Assembly: GCA_012064415.1 (NCBI GenBank)
Contig: SSNU01000163.1
Location: forward strand, 372,001 to 436,000
Direction of reading: 5' to 3'
DNA from: Gyrodactylus bullatarudis
Taxonomy: Eukaryota > Platyhelminthes > Monogenea > Gyrodactylidea > Gyrodactylidae
DNA: 64,000 bases
Below are positions 1-12,994 of this stretch, piece by piece (within the stretch, counting starts at the first letter, position 1; each line of letters starts with the position of its first letter). The position numbers were made by a program, and so were the translations under genes. The notes beneath the pieces were generated by a model. That model worked only from the letters and a program-made list of their open reading frames with translations, made no database searches and was not told where the DNA came from.

Positions 1-642
1 GGGGTTTTTCACCTTTTCCTTCATTTTTCTATACAGTGAAAATAAACAAAATAAATTACAATTCAGCGTTTTATGCAGATATAAAGGTGACCTTTTGTGT
101 TTCTTTCAAAACTTTTTCTCTCTTTTGTTCTCTTTGTATCTTCTCCTAGATTTCAAGTGGGTTAATCATCAAGCATAAAAATCTTTGTGTACTTTTTGAG
201 TAGGGAGAGGGAGGGGCATAGATCTAAATAAGAGTAAACTTTATTTACATGATAAAAAATGCTGTAGTAGTTAATGTCAAAAACTCAAGAATAATGAGGT
301 CCTTTTGGAATTTATATTACACTGGCATATAAAATTTGGCACATTAAATTATAATTATCAATTGAAAGAAAACATGGTTACTTTTGAAATCTGAGTTGGC
401 ACCAAACTTTTATTGTTTCTATTCCTCGATTTTAAATTGCGAGGATAATCAAAAGTTTTTTGTTTGTAAGGATAGATTTCAATCGGCAGAATGGGGGTCT
501 TACTTTATTATTTATTATTGTATTTGGAAATTTTATAACTTCTCAACTTCAATTTAACCACGTAGCTTTAGTTGGAATAGCATTCAAAATTCTAATTGAA
601 ACTTGTAATTTTTAGCCTTAAATTTTAAATTATATCATACAA

Positions 643-3600
643 ATGAACATTGTAACATTTTTTAACAGATGTCCAGACGAGATGCTCAAAAGAATCATGA
701 GTGATGAAAATTTCAAGGTCTATTTCACTCAAAATCCGACAAATCTCTCCTTAACCTCCCCCACTTCTTCCGGTGCAATGCGTGTGACAATAGACCTTCT
801 CAACTGTCCAATGAATCAGATTAGCAACTCTCCCAGTGTCTCTACACCCCTGGAAATTTTCATCAATCTAACTCGGCGGATAAACCGACAAATTAACTTG
901 CTAGCTGAAGTAGAAGCAAAAATACGCTCTGACCCCAATGCCGTACACAGTGACGCTTCAGAGGAAGAATACAACATAAAAATGGTTTGTTGCATTCTTC
1001 TATAGTTTCTCTCCACCATCAGAATTGAATTGATGCTTTAGAAAATACACGTTATGAATTTTATGAAACTAGTCACTCCTAGTGTTCAATCTCTACTGAT
1101 TCCTAATCTGAAGTCGACTTATAGTTCTTTTTTTTGGGCTCTTAAACGAGTCATCTTCAAAGGTATCTATGAGAGATATCTAGCGTTCGATTACATATTC
1201 CAACTTGGAAGCAAAGAAACTATTTTGAGTTTCCATTATTGCTGAAAGAATACCTGATTCCCTGAATCTGAGAAAATGAAAGATACAGTTGCCAGTTAGT
1301 CAAAACCTCACTTTGTGTCCATCTAGGGACTTGTAAATTTGTACAATTTCCCAAAAAACTTCATTCTGTGCCTCTTATCTTGCTAAATACTATACATTGC
1401 TAGATTATACTTTTTCTTTATCATTGTAAACTTGATTTATTGCACATAACTCCTATACAACAACCAATGCATTAAAGTTTTAATTAGCATTGTTGACGTT
1501 CTACTATTTCATCTCTCTTCCAACTGGTAATCGATAATACCTTTCTATAGAAGAATGTTTGAACTTTAAAGATAAATTTTGTTGCACAAAAATACACTAA
1601 ACTAATGCATAACTAGATTTGGTTTTAACAAAAATCTCATTTTTTTCATCAAGAAATAAAAATTTGACCATTCTATCAATTTAAATAAATAAAAAATGTT
1701 CAGCTCAAAGTTCAAAAAATAGGGATATCGAATGATCTGGTTTCCTATGAAAAATCTTAACATAAATCCGAATTCTTGAGTTTTCTTCCCAACCTCATAT
1801 CAATTAGCTTTATAAACATATCTATAACTTGAATATATAGATTCCATAGGTTTTTTACATAATAATAATATTCCTTCTCTTCTAGTTAATCCTCCAATCA
1901 AATCAAGACTTTGACATTTGTCAAAATATCAATATGTTCCTCAACCAGTTCTACACTCACCTGGACATTTTTCTCAGTGGCATTATCAAATATAAAAATG
2001 ACAATGACCAGTCCTCATCTCAACTAGAAAAGATGAATACCATTCTCAGTAATCTTCATACCCACCTTTACGAGAATAAAAGTGCATGGTACAAGACCAT
2101 GAATCGATGGTCATGTCTACGCTACACCTTCATTCAACACTTTCTCCTCCTCCTAACACCCGATAGTCTCATAAATGATATTCCCCAGAATGGTCTCCCT
2201 TACAAGATGGATCCATATTGTCATCGAGAGGTTTCCAATGACTGTCTTGATTTCATACTAGACAAAAGCTCCAAGATCAAACATGGTATCTCGGGTAAGT
2301 GGAAAAATATAACAAATGTACAATCCATTCAAATTTAAATAATAAATCACCTCATGTTTTTTCTTGTAAGAATTTCCCATTTTCACTTGGGATTTTCTTC
2401 CATTCACTGATTTCCCATATACACGGTAACATATACATTATATACATTGCTTGTTTCTGTATTTTATAAAAGAATACAAATGATCTATTCATTTGGGGCC
2501 ACTTTTGGAATTTTACTTCTACTTCCTGGGAAAACCCCAATCAATAGTTATGATTTTTACTCTTTCAGATACGAAAAAATATCATGACAACCCAAACATT
2601 CTACTATCATGCATCTGTGGTGACCTGACTAGTCTCGATGTCCCCCTCGAGCTGTTAACTCTGTTAGGATTTAAAAAGATATCATCGGAATTCTTTACTG
2701 CCTCCTGGCCGCTGAAAGCTCAGACAATTGTCTCCCTATTCAAACTTACTGACCAATATCCCAATCGGGAGGTTGAAATCAAACTCGAACTGTTGTCCTA
2801 TCATCGAGTGAGTCTTTATTTCCTCAGTTGGTAGCAATTTATCACTTTTTTGTATTCTTATTGGTTGAGCAACACATCGATTTCTAGTCTGGGTCAGAAT
2901 CTGGATGGACTCTTAGAGAGAATTCGGATTATATATAAAAAATATGGTCTAAAACCTATTCATGAACTGGTTACAATAGAAACAAGGATCTTTTATTAAA
3001 AATAACTGGATGAATTTGGTTTTGGCCATTTGTCTCAGAAGCCTAAATCTTCGTTGACTACTTGAAAGTAATATTAATATCAGATGTAAGAGGTTAATTA
3101 TTAAGATTACAGTTAATTAATTTAAATACTTTAAGCTTTATCACTAACTATTCGTCGTGTCTTTAAATCCTCAAAATGAGCTCTAATTCATCATTAAAAA
3201 CGAAAAATAATTATCTGAATTCGTAGATATATTCATTTCTTAGAGAATTTTGAAGACGAGTGAATAATGAGTAATAAAGCTTTTATTTCACCGGTTCTCA
3301 TCAGACTCTTACACCGGCTTGATATTTATACATACAACAATGAAAAATTAAAAATCCTCTGATTGGACTAATGGGAATTGAAAGAATATCACAGGTAGGA
3401 GGGGTAGGGTTTCACTGAGTTCATTGTCTTTTCTTGAGAAAGGGATCCAGTTGTAACTGCCCTGCTACATCTTTTTCTTTTGAATCCTCGTTTTTTAATT
3501 GCAAAATAATCATTTTTACACCATACATATTTATAGAGATTAATTAATTTGAAAGAAAAGAATTATTCATATTTTCTTCTTCGTCCATGCAATCAATCAT

Positions 3601-6600
3601 GAATGATCTGTTTTTTCTTCTTCTTCAAATTAAATTTTTTACAAGAACAGTTTATTTGAAAAAAAATTCGCTTCCTTTAAAAATTTTTATTTCAACCTAT
3701 TTACAAATCAAATTCTCAAAAGGTTATCTGAAAACAATTTTTACTGTTAGTTCTCTATGGTAGGCTTCTCTGATGGTTTCCTCTTGCATCATCTTGTCTC
3801 TGTTAAATGATTTACTCAATGGACAAAATTCAGAGCAAATGGTTTTTAACTACACTGGTCATACATCTGGAAAATTATCATACTTTCACAAAGCTCTGGA
3901 CTCTGAGTTGAGTTAGCGGGCAAACCTATCTGTTGTCGAAATTGATCAGGTTAGACAACAACTAGCGTATATTTCAGTGATTAACATTATATTTTGCTAG
4001 ATATCTTCGGAGTAAACCCCGGATAAAATTTAAAAACTATGTTACAATGCATTGATTTGAACCCATTTATTGGTTTATTTTGATGCTAAGACTTCTCCAT
4101 GTTTTGAGAGTCGAGGAATTAAGATTGAAATCACTTCTGTTCTCAATCTGGTAATTGCTCCTGTCTTTTGGTGTAAAGAACTTGGTCGTACTCCTTTTCG
4201 TCGCGTTTTTGGGGGACCTCTTTCTCTTCTTTTCTCAATAACAAGTAATCAGTAATTACAGGTTGAATTATAATTTTATTATCGGCTACTGTCGACTTCT
4301 TGATTTTTCTTACACATCGTACTAATTCTGTGATTGTTTATGAGGTCAGTGCAATGAACTAGATTCTTTTGATTATAATCGATAATTATCGACCTCTGTA
4401 AACTTCCCATTAATTTCAATTTGAGCTTTTTTGCACTGTTGATGTTTGACGCTCTTACTAGAGAATTTTCAAGTTTTGATTCGTCCGCTAGGTTTGTCTG
4501 ATGTGGTTATCTGTTTTTATTGAAATATTAGAATTGTTAATTGAAATCTCTTCTACATATAGGCATCTTTCTTTCTTTCTAATAATCTAAATAAATGAAA
4601 GATGATCTATTTTTCATCACTACGCAATACTGTATGCAGTAACAGATTTTTTTTCATAATTTAGCTTCTAAAGAGATTACTATCCTGTAATCAATTAATC
4701 GATGTTGATAAGGCTAGCAAAAACAGAGAATCCAAGACAATCGAGAAAAATGATAGCTATTACTCTCATATGAGCAACAGCAGTGGAATGGGCAGTTTTG
4801 ACCGAATTAGCCAAGAATTTAAAAGCCTTCACATGCATGAAATGGGCCCGAATTGTCATTTAGAATTAGGAAAAGAGAAAAGCTCCATCAGTCCCAGTGA
4901 AAAGGTCCATGGAATTCTGTTTGCAATTGAACTTAACTCTGAACAGACCTGCAATAACAAATGTTCTTGTGGGAGCCCCTTGAAGGGGGACATTTCCAGT
5001 TTATGTCCATGTTGTGATTTTAATCCGGATGCATTATCGATGCAAACAAAAATAGCTTGTTTGAGTACAATTTTGAAGCATATATCTGATGAAATTGAGG
5101 TAGGCATCGTGATCACTCATGAAAAGAAGCCTATAACATCATACGAAGGGAGGAAGTATAGCTCAAATCTCGGAGATCAGAATGCACCAAGAGGCTACAA
5201 TAATGACAGAGTTCCAATACTCCTGAAAAAAGAAGAGGTTTGTATTATTATTTAATGTGTCTACTGGTAAGTAAATTACTGTTTTTCTTTCTCTAAATTA
5301 GTTTATACAAAAATATTACCATCCGGAAAAACTGCAGGCTGAACTGGCAAAATCCCTAACATCTCTCAGTGAAGACTGCTGTAGTAGTCCCCAGGATTCG
5401 AATTCATTCACCTTGGAAAACGTACAACTTCGTCATAGTCGCGAAAAGTCCTTTGGCCTTGATTTCAACGCTGGCAATCGGGAGAGTCATTCCACTCTGA
5501 ATTACAACAACTTTGACTCTATTTCCTATGATGCTCATCATATTCTCGGTAAGTTTCCCATAAATAAATCTTGAGCATATATATTCCTTTTAATCACTCC
5601 TCTTTCTGCTCAGACTTTTTCAGTCAGCTCTTCAACAAGTCAGTAATGTATTGGGAGGGAACTCATTGGGTCGATGATGCTTTTGGTGGCCATGACAACC
5701 TTGATGATGACGGTGATGATATTGGAGAGAAGAAGACTCGGGAACTTTTATCAGAAGATGAAGAAAAGATGAGTAATCAATATCCAGAAGATGTCTACCT
5801 TTTGAATTCAACGTGAGTTTTTTTCATTCATCAATTCACCATTCATCTCATCAAATCCATTGTTTTTTTTCAGTCAGGAGCTCTCCCTGAACCTAAACAG
5901 TGAGTCAACCCATTTATTTGTAAAATGCCATTTCAATTAAATTTCATTATTATCAGGAAGCATTGCATACTACGATTTGAAATGATAGTTGTTTTCAAAT
6001 TCCTCTATTATTATTAATCTCTAATTGACCAGACATTTTTGAGTATATTGAACTTTCTTGAGTTGAAAACAAACGATAATACAATACAGTTTTCCCTTGT
6101 ACTATTCTTCAGACAGGCTTTTGATTAGATTAGTCACTCACTAAAACAACTGGACAGTAGATTTTTAAATAACTTTGGATACATTGCATTAAAAAAATAA
6201 CAAGCTATAGAAGATCAAAATTGTAGTTTATTAATTAAATAACCTTTAAGGGTAATTTGATAGTTCAAATTGATACATTTACAGATTCAAAAGATGATGC
6301 TGAATCATCGAGATTATTAAAAACATATCCTCTGGAAGATATGGTCAAAAAGTACATGAATAACTTTCAAGAAATCACTAACCAACCAAGAACGGATTCA
6401 GAAATTCTTGGGGAAATAAATCCAAAAGTGACCCTTTTCGAAATGGGCAACATTCAAAGAGCCCAAACACCCATGGACCCGTATTCATTTCAAGAGGACC
6501 CTGGCGACTTTAACTACACAGGTCTTCAACAACCTGTTGATTCGTTGTTTTGCATGCCAAAATTGAATAATTGCCAAACAATCTTGGACAATCCAAAGCC

Positions 6601-9600
6601 TATCCAGCCATCTGAAAATTGGTCATTGACCAGTGAAAGTCTACCCAAATTCTGTAACCATCAAGTTGGACAGTGTGGCTGGTCAAAGGTACTTGAGGAT
6701 TCCCGAGAGGACAACAGTCAATTATTCCATGACAGATATCCTAGACCCCTATCGAGTGATACCCAGTACAATTTAACTTCGGATTCCTATTCTCATGATG
6801 GTAAAAGCTTCATCAAGAAAAAGAGCAGCTTCGATTGCTTCTTGAACAACAGAGGTGAGATTTATTTCATAATTTATAGCCAAATGATGATATTGGTCTA
6901 ATACTTGTAACTTGTTAATAGAGTTCACCTTTAGAATAGCAAAATTATTGTGTCTAAATAAGATAGTAATTTTGCATAGTTTGAAAATAGTTTTCTCGGC
7001 AATAATACTCTTGTTACTACATTTTTACCTTAATCCTCTCTTCTCTGTCTTCTCTAAGTTGTATATGTTACGACCAATGTAGAAACTATAATCAGCGTGT
7101 ATACACTGTTCATCTCAATGGTAAATGTAGAAACTGAGTTTCCACATTGACCATTTTATTGATTTCATTTATTTCCCCCTTATATGACTAAATAAAGTAA
7201 TAAATGAGAATTTGGATTACTTCCTTTGAAATATTATAATACCGTTTACGTATTACTTCTCTCATTTACGACCATCTACGACCATGGCCTAAACTTTTGT
7301 GTTCTTCATCAAGAATTTAAAAAATTTTGCTGTCTTCGACATAGATATGTAAATTCTGTGTATTGTTGACCCTTTTTCTTGTCAAAGTTTTTTTATTTTC
7401 AATAAATTCAACATCATAATTTCTAGAGATCTTGTACAGATTTTTGTCGATTTGGCAAGCATCGAGACTTTCGGAAGACTTCACTATGTTAACAAATTCT
7501 TCGTATCTTGCATCATTGAAACGTAAAGAATTGAATCTCTTGGGGAGTACTGAGAGGTGGGCGTTGAACTTTTCTTGCATGTTTAGGAATTATGTCGTAC
7601 AAATAAAGGTCTTGACCACAATACTTTTAGAAGAAATCTTATTGGTTAATAATGTTGATTTTACAATAGAAGATAGACCTCATAATAGGTCTGATGAGTA
7701 TTGACATTCTCAGTTTTTCAGATTTCAAGTGCAAAATAAAATGTTTAAAATCAATCAAGCAGAAAAAAATTCATGTAATATTTACATTGTACTATATCTT
7801 GGGATATTTTCATCAAGAGTTATCACAAGAATAATTTTACAATTTTGAAATGAACATAAAGATATATAAATAAGCATTGCATTACTTATTAGTAATACAC
7901 TGATCGGTCAGTAGAAACTGAGTTTCCACATTGACCATTTTATTAATTTCATTCATTTCCTCTTATATGACTAAAAAAGTAATAACTTATTACCGATACT
8001 GAGTGTATACACTGATTATAGTTTCTACATTGGTCGTAACATATATATGATTACTATAAAGTAGGTTCAAGAAGTTTCAAATCATAAACTTACTCATCAT
8101 AACCATCCGCATTTAATGGTTTTAATTGATCTTAGTTTTCCCAATACAAAAATCACAGAAAGCAATTTCTCCTATAACAAGCTACCGTAAATTAATCAGA
8201 TACACCTTTTTACAGGAATATTCGGTTTTCTTTTTTTTTAATTCTTTATAAAATTTGCGCAAGATTAATTCTCGTTCTGATTCTGCAAGATCCTAGTTTG
8301 TAACTGTGACGCGATTGAAATTATCATTAATAAGGAACATTCTTTTCGAACTTTAGATTGATCGTTTAGAGTGGCCTTATAATTCTGACCTCCTATTTGA
8401 GTCTCTTTTTTACATGATGAAATTTGAGATTTTTGTTAAAATCATATATTTTCCCAACTAATGGACTAATAGAATTTTCTCAGAGTGTATTTCCCCCTTT
8501 GTCTTTTTCTTTATTCGCCTATTTTCTCTCATTGCTTTAATTGTAATGATAAAAATATTTTTTCCCATTAATCTCCTATCACTAATCCAATCTATTTAGC
8601 TTTAATCTTTATCAGTATACAGACCTTTCCCTCTTAAACAATTTTTTCCTTTAGTAGTGAATAACCAAAAATCGTGTCTCCACTCTCTTCCCTTTCATTT
8701 CATCACTGTAATGGTCCCTTTCGATTTTGGATCTTTAGAGAAATTTATATAGTCTCAGAGATTTTCTGCATTATTCTCTTCTTTCTAAAATACTTTACAT
8801 AAACCTATATCCATTCATTATCATTATAGTATTGTACGGCAATTTAGACAGTGGCCTAAGCAGTTCTCTATCAAAGACAAATACAGAAAGTCAAATATCT
8901 CTAAGGACTAAAAGCCTGTTCAGTTTGTCTCGTCATTCTCAGAGTATTAATGCTTCCATCGGATCCAGGTTCAGTCATAACGTCATCTCGTCACCACTGG
9001 ATTCTTTCGTTGCAGCTGAGCCGCTAGAAGCTCAAAATCAGTTGATCACCATGGATGATGAAATGGATCGAATACGCTCATTCAGTGCATCTGAAGAAGG
9101 TACATTTTCCTTAATAATAGAACTAATTAATCAAGATTGTGTAGTTCTCATGCAAATAGATTTGAGTTTAACGAATCTTTTTTCTAATCCTGATAATCTA
9201 TTTCTCCTATTTATTTTTAGTTTTGATATCTGAAGATCCTCTAATAACATCCCATGACGTAAAGGAAAGCATCAACTATCAATACGAAATGGTGGATGAG
9301 AATGGTAAAACTGACAATGTAAATGACACAAGTAAAGAGTTGAAACGTTTCCTATCAACTCCAAACGAAAAATTCCTACCACCTGAGTTATCCCATCCTA
9401 GACCTGTTCATCAAGCCTCTTCATGTTTCCCCAAGAAGCTGGATGATAAGCCCGAAGAGATATTTTCACTCTTGGTAAATACTATGTTCAAAGATTATAA
9501 ATTTTGTGTATTTTCCATCGAAACTCTAATTATACTAATAATTATTAGTATTAATACTATTTTTAAGTTTAAATTATCAAGAATATCTTTGCTAGGTTCT

Positions 9601-12600
9601 AAACTCTCTGGTAACGTTAGAGAAACAAAGATTTTCATCCCAATGCAAAGCTAAATAGTTCCCCGACTTATGGGCTTACCCCTATTTTTTATTCGTAATT
9701 AGTTAACCCTCATGCCTACGAGAAGCATCGTGTGTTTTACATAATATTTAGAGAAGGTTCTCCGACGAAATTATCTAAACAGTTTTGGTCTCAGATTTGC
9801 AATTCTATTCTCTTTGAGATGAACTTAGATTTATCGTGAAAATGCTCTTCAACAATTTTAAAATTCTATCCAAACAGTTATAATTTGAAAACCAGAATGA
9901 ATATAACTAGCTTCAGTGAACTCTTCATTGTTACACTTTTCAAAACTTTGAGTCACATATTATTAGATTGTTTTGTATCTGTAAGAGAAATTGATTATTT
10001 TGAAAGGAAAAGAGAAATAAACTTGATAAACTTCCAACGTCAACTTGTTATCTTGGGAATAGCTCTCATGAATAGCTAATTACATTTCCCCTTCCCTCCT
10101 CATTAAAACTAACACCTCAGATTTATGTATAAGGAAAAGGAGGAATATTCTTTCAAATTTATTCAAAATGCTATCTTATCTTGCATTGGACATAATAATG
10201 AATTGCTCTCTTTCCTTTATGCAACAGAACCAATACATGGGATGAAGATAATGAATTAAAACTTCTGAATCCAACTGTACTAACCAGGGGCTATGCTCCT
10301 CATTTGTGTGGATGAAAAAAAACTTTGAAGGATGAAAATTATGAGGAAGTAGAGTCAGACAGATAGGAAGAGAAGGTAGAGATTGGGAATTAAGAAATTA
10401 TTAGTTTCATCTCTCCGTTCTTAATGCCTCTTAATGCTTCTATCTCTCTGTAAGAGATGAATTCTCAGGGACAAGTGTGAATGATGGATTTGTATTATTT
10501 TGGCAAAAAATAGAAAGGATTAAGTTTTCCCTTTATCCTACTCAAATCATCGATGATAGAATCGAAATTGACAATTAACATTTCGAAGACAAAAATATGT
10601 TAGTGTTACGAACGAAGAAAGGATTATTGATGAATAAATCTCTACTTTCGTCGGTTCTCTTCAGACCAAACTCCGACTTTAGATAAATTTATATACATCG
10701 AGGTTTAAGGAAAATTATAAAATAATTATTCATCCAAGATTGACCAATGGGAGTTGAGTGAGGGATACATCTATTGTCTGATTATTAGTTGGTAATCGTT
10801 TTCTCTGCTTCTCCTTTCTTTTTTGTTACTTTAGTGATGTCGACAGGTTTCTTTTTCGTGATTGAGTAGGGGCTTAGTAGTCAGCATGTTCAAAAAATTA
10901 ACTTTCCGATCTGCTGTCGAATCTAAGAATTATACTATATTTTCTTTTGGTCTCTACTCGCAGGTCTGCTAAAAAATTACGAGGTTGCACTAAAACTTTT
11001 TTTTTCACGTCTCTCTCTACTCCAATGAAGAAGAACATTATGATTCAAGTTATCACCTTAAATTTCGAAACAGACTGATGCATCTCGTCATTCTTTCATC
11101 TTTTAATATTTTTATGATTTTAGTCTACTGTTGATTAAATTTTAACTCAAAAACTAAATAAAAAATCCATAATTTTATTTGTTTTTGGTAGAAGAGCCTG
11201 AACTATTTTTGTCCTGGCCAAAAATTCCACAAGCTCTCCTGTCCCCATCGTTCACATTGTCAATGGCTCGAAGACATTGCCAAAGGAGTACTGTTGGATG
11301 AATTCTTCCAGAGTGATTACCACAGCCTTTCTGACGGGGAAGAAGAGTATTACCGAGAAGCCAAAGTTGAAATAGATCACCCAGAAGGTCATATTGAACA
11401 TCAAATGATTCTCAACCCTCTTCATATGGCTAGGCACAATCGTTTCACTAGATGGCGGGTGAATCTCCTCTCAAAGTACTCCAAGAAAATTTCCCATTCT
11501 AGGTCGCAACAGAATAATCAACCATGCTCTGGCTGGCAGTCGAAAAAGAATTCCGATCACCTCTCACGTTACTCTTCCATACATTTTGAAGAGGTCGATA
11601 ACTCCCATCGAATTAAGGTAAGTCAAAATTAGTGATTCACTACATTCTACAATTATCAACATGCTTTTTTAGACTTTTGATGTACCAAAGAGCTCAATTC
11701 TAGCCAAAAATAGAATCCAGACTACTGTAGATAAACTGGCCATGTCCTATCACTTGAATCAACTGCGCAAGAACTCTTCAAAGCAGGCTAACACTCAAAA
11801 GGAAACTGACAACAATCACCAGGGTCATCAAGAGCCGGAGGCCTTTCATGAATATGCGAAAAACTCTTATGGTCAATTTTCCATCTGTAAGAATTGTTCC
11901 TCCCTGTGTACTTGGCATTTCGCCCAAAATCAAAAGCGCTTCATTCAATTTGTCGAAGACCCTCTCAACGTTCCCTCAGGTAAGATTTTTGGTTATTTTT
12001 CAACTTTTAATGTTCTTTCCAAATAAAAATTTATAATATAATATACTCAAAATTTAGTACCGGAGTACTATCTGACCCAAGCAATCCTAAACGATACTGT
12101 TGACTCGATGAGTTTGTTCTCAATGAACGATGCATCCTCTCTTACTTCAGCACACCTTGGTTCTCGAGTGTACCTAAAGTCGAATATTAACTCGAATACT
12201 CATGAGGGTTTCAGTGTCAATGAATTCGATACTCTCAACTATCATCAAGGGATAGCCTGCGATCAGAGAGACTATGAAATTATCAATAGCCACTCCAGCA
12301 GTTACGATCTGGACTTGGGTAAACGGCGCAATAGTACTGGTGGTATGCCTGGTCTCGTCAATGATGAAGAGGAAAGCTTTCTATGCGATCAAAGGTTCAA
12401 GAGGAAACAATCCGATCACTTTTCAGATCAGGTAATTAGCAATAAATTACTAATCGACTCTGAATTAAAAACAATAACACAGGGCTCTTTTAATCAAAGA
12501 ATAATTTAGGTTGTTGTTCAATACTATACTGTAATAATTTAATTTTCCTTTAGGTTCAAGGAATTTTCAATCGAGGTAAAGTCATTGTCGGCTCTATTTC

Positions 12601-12994
12601 GAATGTATTCTCACGTTCAAGCTTCATTAAAGCCTCTGATAAAAGCTGTTCCAATTCAATGATTCATTTGAAAGAGGGTCAGCCTCAGACACTCAACTCA
12701 ATTACAATTAATGATTTAGATGTTAGTGATATTGACTGCCTTATGCCGTGCACAGCCATTGAAAAGAAGGTCAAGCCCACTGGAATCTTTCGCACCTTCC
12801 GACAGAAACTAACCAAACGTCAATCAAGCTCTATTGTCTCCTCAATTAATAAGCAAAACTCAGTGAATTCAGTCTATTCCAACTCTGCCTCAATGCCAGA
12901 AACTGCTTTTATCATTCAAAGTAACAATAATTATTCGAGTGTCTCGCCTACTCCACTCTCTCGGTCATCAGGTCTTAAGTCATTTTTCAAATAA
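643..12994 (+). CDS. Large unrecognised Ser-rich protein, 3' fourteen exons (5' partial)
   Basis: Fourteen exons join in one frame with GT-AG borders and matching phases: 669-984, 1886-2294, 2569-2807, 4665-5237, 5302-5548, 5614-5812, 5874-5899 (26-nt microexon), 6285-6854, 8830-9099, 9221-9474, 11192-11617, 11673-11979, 12058-12431, 12554-12994 (stop). This gives about 1,549 residues. The first exon starts mid-codon after a good acceptor, so an upstream exon probably lies outside the window; an in-frame ATG at 643 is the alternative start. The N-terminal ~350 residues are helix-rich and HEAT-like in feel. A Cys cluster (CNNKCSCG followed by CPCC) is in exon 4, a Cys/His cluster (CPGQKFHKLSCPHRSHC) in exon 11 and CKNC in exon 12. 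The rest is Ser/Asn-rich, ending in a basic Ser-rich tail (SSGLKSFFK). I do not recognise the family. The exon chain is well supported; the function is unknown. Confidence 0.7.
985..1885. other. Intron 1 of the large gene, no other feature
   Basis: About 900 bases of AT-rich intron between two phase-0 exons. I see no gene or clear element here, only a fragment near 1790-1830 resembling the end of the dispersed AGCTAATTRATA/GAAGAT foldback family. Confidence 0.5.
2808..4664. other. Intron 3 of the large gene
   Basis: 1.86 kb between phase-0 exons. Apart from the promoter-plus-hairpin repeat at about 3235-3385 I see nothing coding. An open frame at 4070-4255 has no recognisable content and lies in the intron. 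Confidence 0.5.
3235..3385 (-). repeat. Promoter-plus-hairpin repeat, copy 1 (solo retroelement end)
   Basis: On the minus strand the order is CCAATCAGAG, TATAAATAT, then a stem CCGGT...ACCGG enclosing AGUCUGAUGAGA, then GAAAUAAAAGC and an AT-rich hairpin. The same order is found near 10610-10760 and 34851-35027. CUGAUGA...GAAA has the spacing of a hammerhead-ribozyme core, and GAGU just before it pairs with ACUC just after the AT hairpin. Penelope-like elements are known to carry hammerhead motifs in their terminal repeats, so a solo terminal repeat is the likely identity (inference). It lies inside intron 3 of the large gene. Confidence 0.55.
6855..8829. other. Intron 8 of the large gene
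   Basis: About 2 kb, half of it the inverted-repeat element at 7062-8047. The 3' part, 8050-8829, is AT-rich with no feature I can support. Confidence 0.5.
7062..8047. mobile_element. Non-autonomous element with 46-bp terminal inverted repeats
   Basis: The left end (7062-7108) reads TATATGTTACGACCAATGTA and continues to a palindromic GTGTATACAC core. The right end (8002-8047) is its near-exact reverse complement. Just inside are direct repeats (7128-7204 and 7911-7985) sharing GTAGAAACTGAGTTTCCACA. The element is about 986 bp, inside intron 8 of the large gene. A minus-strand frame at 7317-7580 (87 residues) lies inside; I cannot assign it, and it may be a transposase remnant or chance. The ends are clear; the superfamily is not. 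Confidence 0.7.
9475..11191. other. Intron 10 of the large gene
   Basis: 1.7 kb of non-coding AT-rich DNA between phase-0 exons. It contains the second promoter-plus-hairpin repeat at about 10605-10765. Nothing else is recognisable. Confidence 0.5.
10605..10765 (-). repeat. Promoter-plus-hairpin repeat, copy 2
   Basis: On the minus strand: CCCATTGGTCAATC, TATATAAATTTATC, then stem GUCGG...CCGAC enclosing GGUCUGAAGAGA, followed by GAAAGUAGAG. Compared with copy 1 the stem bases differ but still pair (CCGGT/ACCGG versus GTCGG/CCGAC). That is compensatory change. The loop core CUGAWGAGA and the downstream GAAA are kept. Confidence 0.55.

Noticed and set aside
7317..7580. Independent minus-strand gene
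   Set aside because: Falls inside the inverted-repeat element and has no recognisable domain; mentioned only as part of that element.
11192..11300. Resemblance of the Cys/His block to part of UNC80
   Set aside because: Only a loose spacing similarity; the rest of the protein does not follow UNC80 order.
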